From the NCBI GenBank assembly GCA_035763085.1, contig DASUBV010000066.1:1-11355 (forward strand): a stretch of 11,355 nucleotides of DNA, given 5' to 3'. The stretch comes from DASUBV01 sp035763085. Its GTDB lineage: Bacteria; Actinomycetota; Actinomycetes; Streptosporangiales; Streptosporangiaceae. Below, piece after piece: positions 11,187-11,355 of this stretch (positions are counted from its first letter, which is position 1; each line of letters opens with the position of its first letter). Made by a program: the position numbers and the translations under genes. The notes beneath the pieces were generated by a model. That model was not told where the DNA came from, made no database searches, and saw only the letters and a program-made list of their open reading frames with translations.

Positions 11187-11355
11187 ATGACCGGGCTGAA
11201 GGCAGAGGTAGACCCGGCCGAGGTCGGGCTGGACCCGGTCCGGCTGCGGCGGATCGACCGGCATTTCGAGCGCTACGTCGAGGACGGGCGGCTGCCCGGC
11301 TGGCTGATCACGGTGAGCCGCCGTGGCAAGCTGGCGCACGTGTCGGCGTGCGGGG
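11187..11355 (+). CDS. Serine beta-lactamase-family hydrolase / esterase (5' part only)
   Basis: This is the first 56 codons of a gene cut by the right edge. The residues VGLDPVRLRRIDRHFERYVEDG, then LPGWLITVSRRGKLAHVSACG, match the start of class C beta-lactamase-like proteins (EstB-type esterases and DD-peptidase relatives). In these the first helix is followed by a strand and a short turn before the catalytic Ser-x-x-Lys, which would lie beyond the window. The ATG at 11187 has GGGAGG (11171-11176) about ten bases upstream. An in-frame GTG at 11064 with AGGAGGG six bases before it would add 41 residues. That stretch has weak third-position G/C bias (about 60%), so I prefer the ATG. True beta-lactam hydrolysis is unlikely to be the role of most such proteins. 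Confidence 0.78.
   Translation, partial: MTGLKAEVDPAEVGLDPVRLRRIDRHFERYVEDGRLPGWLITVSRRGKLAHVSACG

Overview
The window is about 70% GC or higher with strongly G/C-biased third codon positions. It carries TANNNT promoter boxes a few bases upstream of start codons and a deazaflavin (F420)-type nitroreductase-fold protein. Together these point to a high-GC Actinomycetota chromosome; I cannot place it to genus from sequence alone. No tRNA, rRNA, insertion sequence or CRISPR array is visible.

Bases 1-5375 (minus strand) hold one operon for a peptide/nickel-class ABC importer. Its order is: extracellular solute-binding protein, DppB-like permease, DppC-like permease, DppD-like ATPase, and the start of a second (DppF-like) ATPase that runs off the left edge. 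Junctions are tight: a 5-nt gap between binding protein and DppB, ATGA overlaps at B/C and D/F. The exception is C/D, where three 35-bp tandem repeats sit. Each repeat spells an 11-codon mini-ORF whose TGA overlaps the next ATG, so a chain of four coupled starts links the DppC stop to the DppD start. The binding protein has no clear lipobox but has a C-terminal membrane segment.

A roughly 100-170 bp AT-richer gap (5376-5540) separates this operon from a divergent oligopeptidase B gene (5541-7658). That gene appears to be leaderless. Importer and peptidase face each other and could form a peptide uptake and degradation module. Inside the peptidase gene, about 140 bp fall to about 48% GC with rare codons although the reading frame and protein family pattern continue.

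Bases 7659-11355 hold small genes of mixed function: an enoyl-CoA hydratase-family protein with a perfect 14-bp hairpin before its ribosome site; a YbjQ/UPF0145 protein followed by a DUF1707 protein; a convergent F420-type (DUF385/Ddn-like) protein; a SpoU/TrmH-family 2'-O-ribose RNA methyltransferase; and the 5' end of a serine beta-lactamase-family hydrolase cut by the right edge. The methyltransferase is flanked by two structured intergenic regions. Upstream are two copies of a 70-bp repeat holding G-loop hairpins that also fit a G-quadruplex pattern. Downstream are overlapping direct and inverted repeats that can form two mutually exclusive stem-loops.

The strongest candidates for something not previously described are the coupled minigene repeats in the transporter operon and the two structured elements around the methyltransferase.
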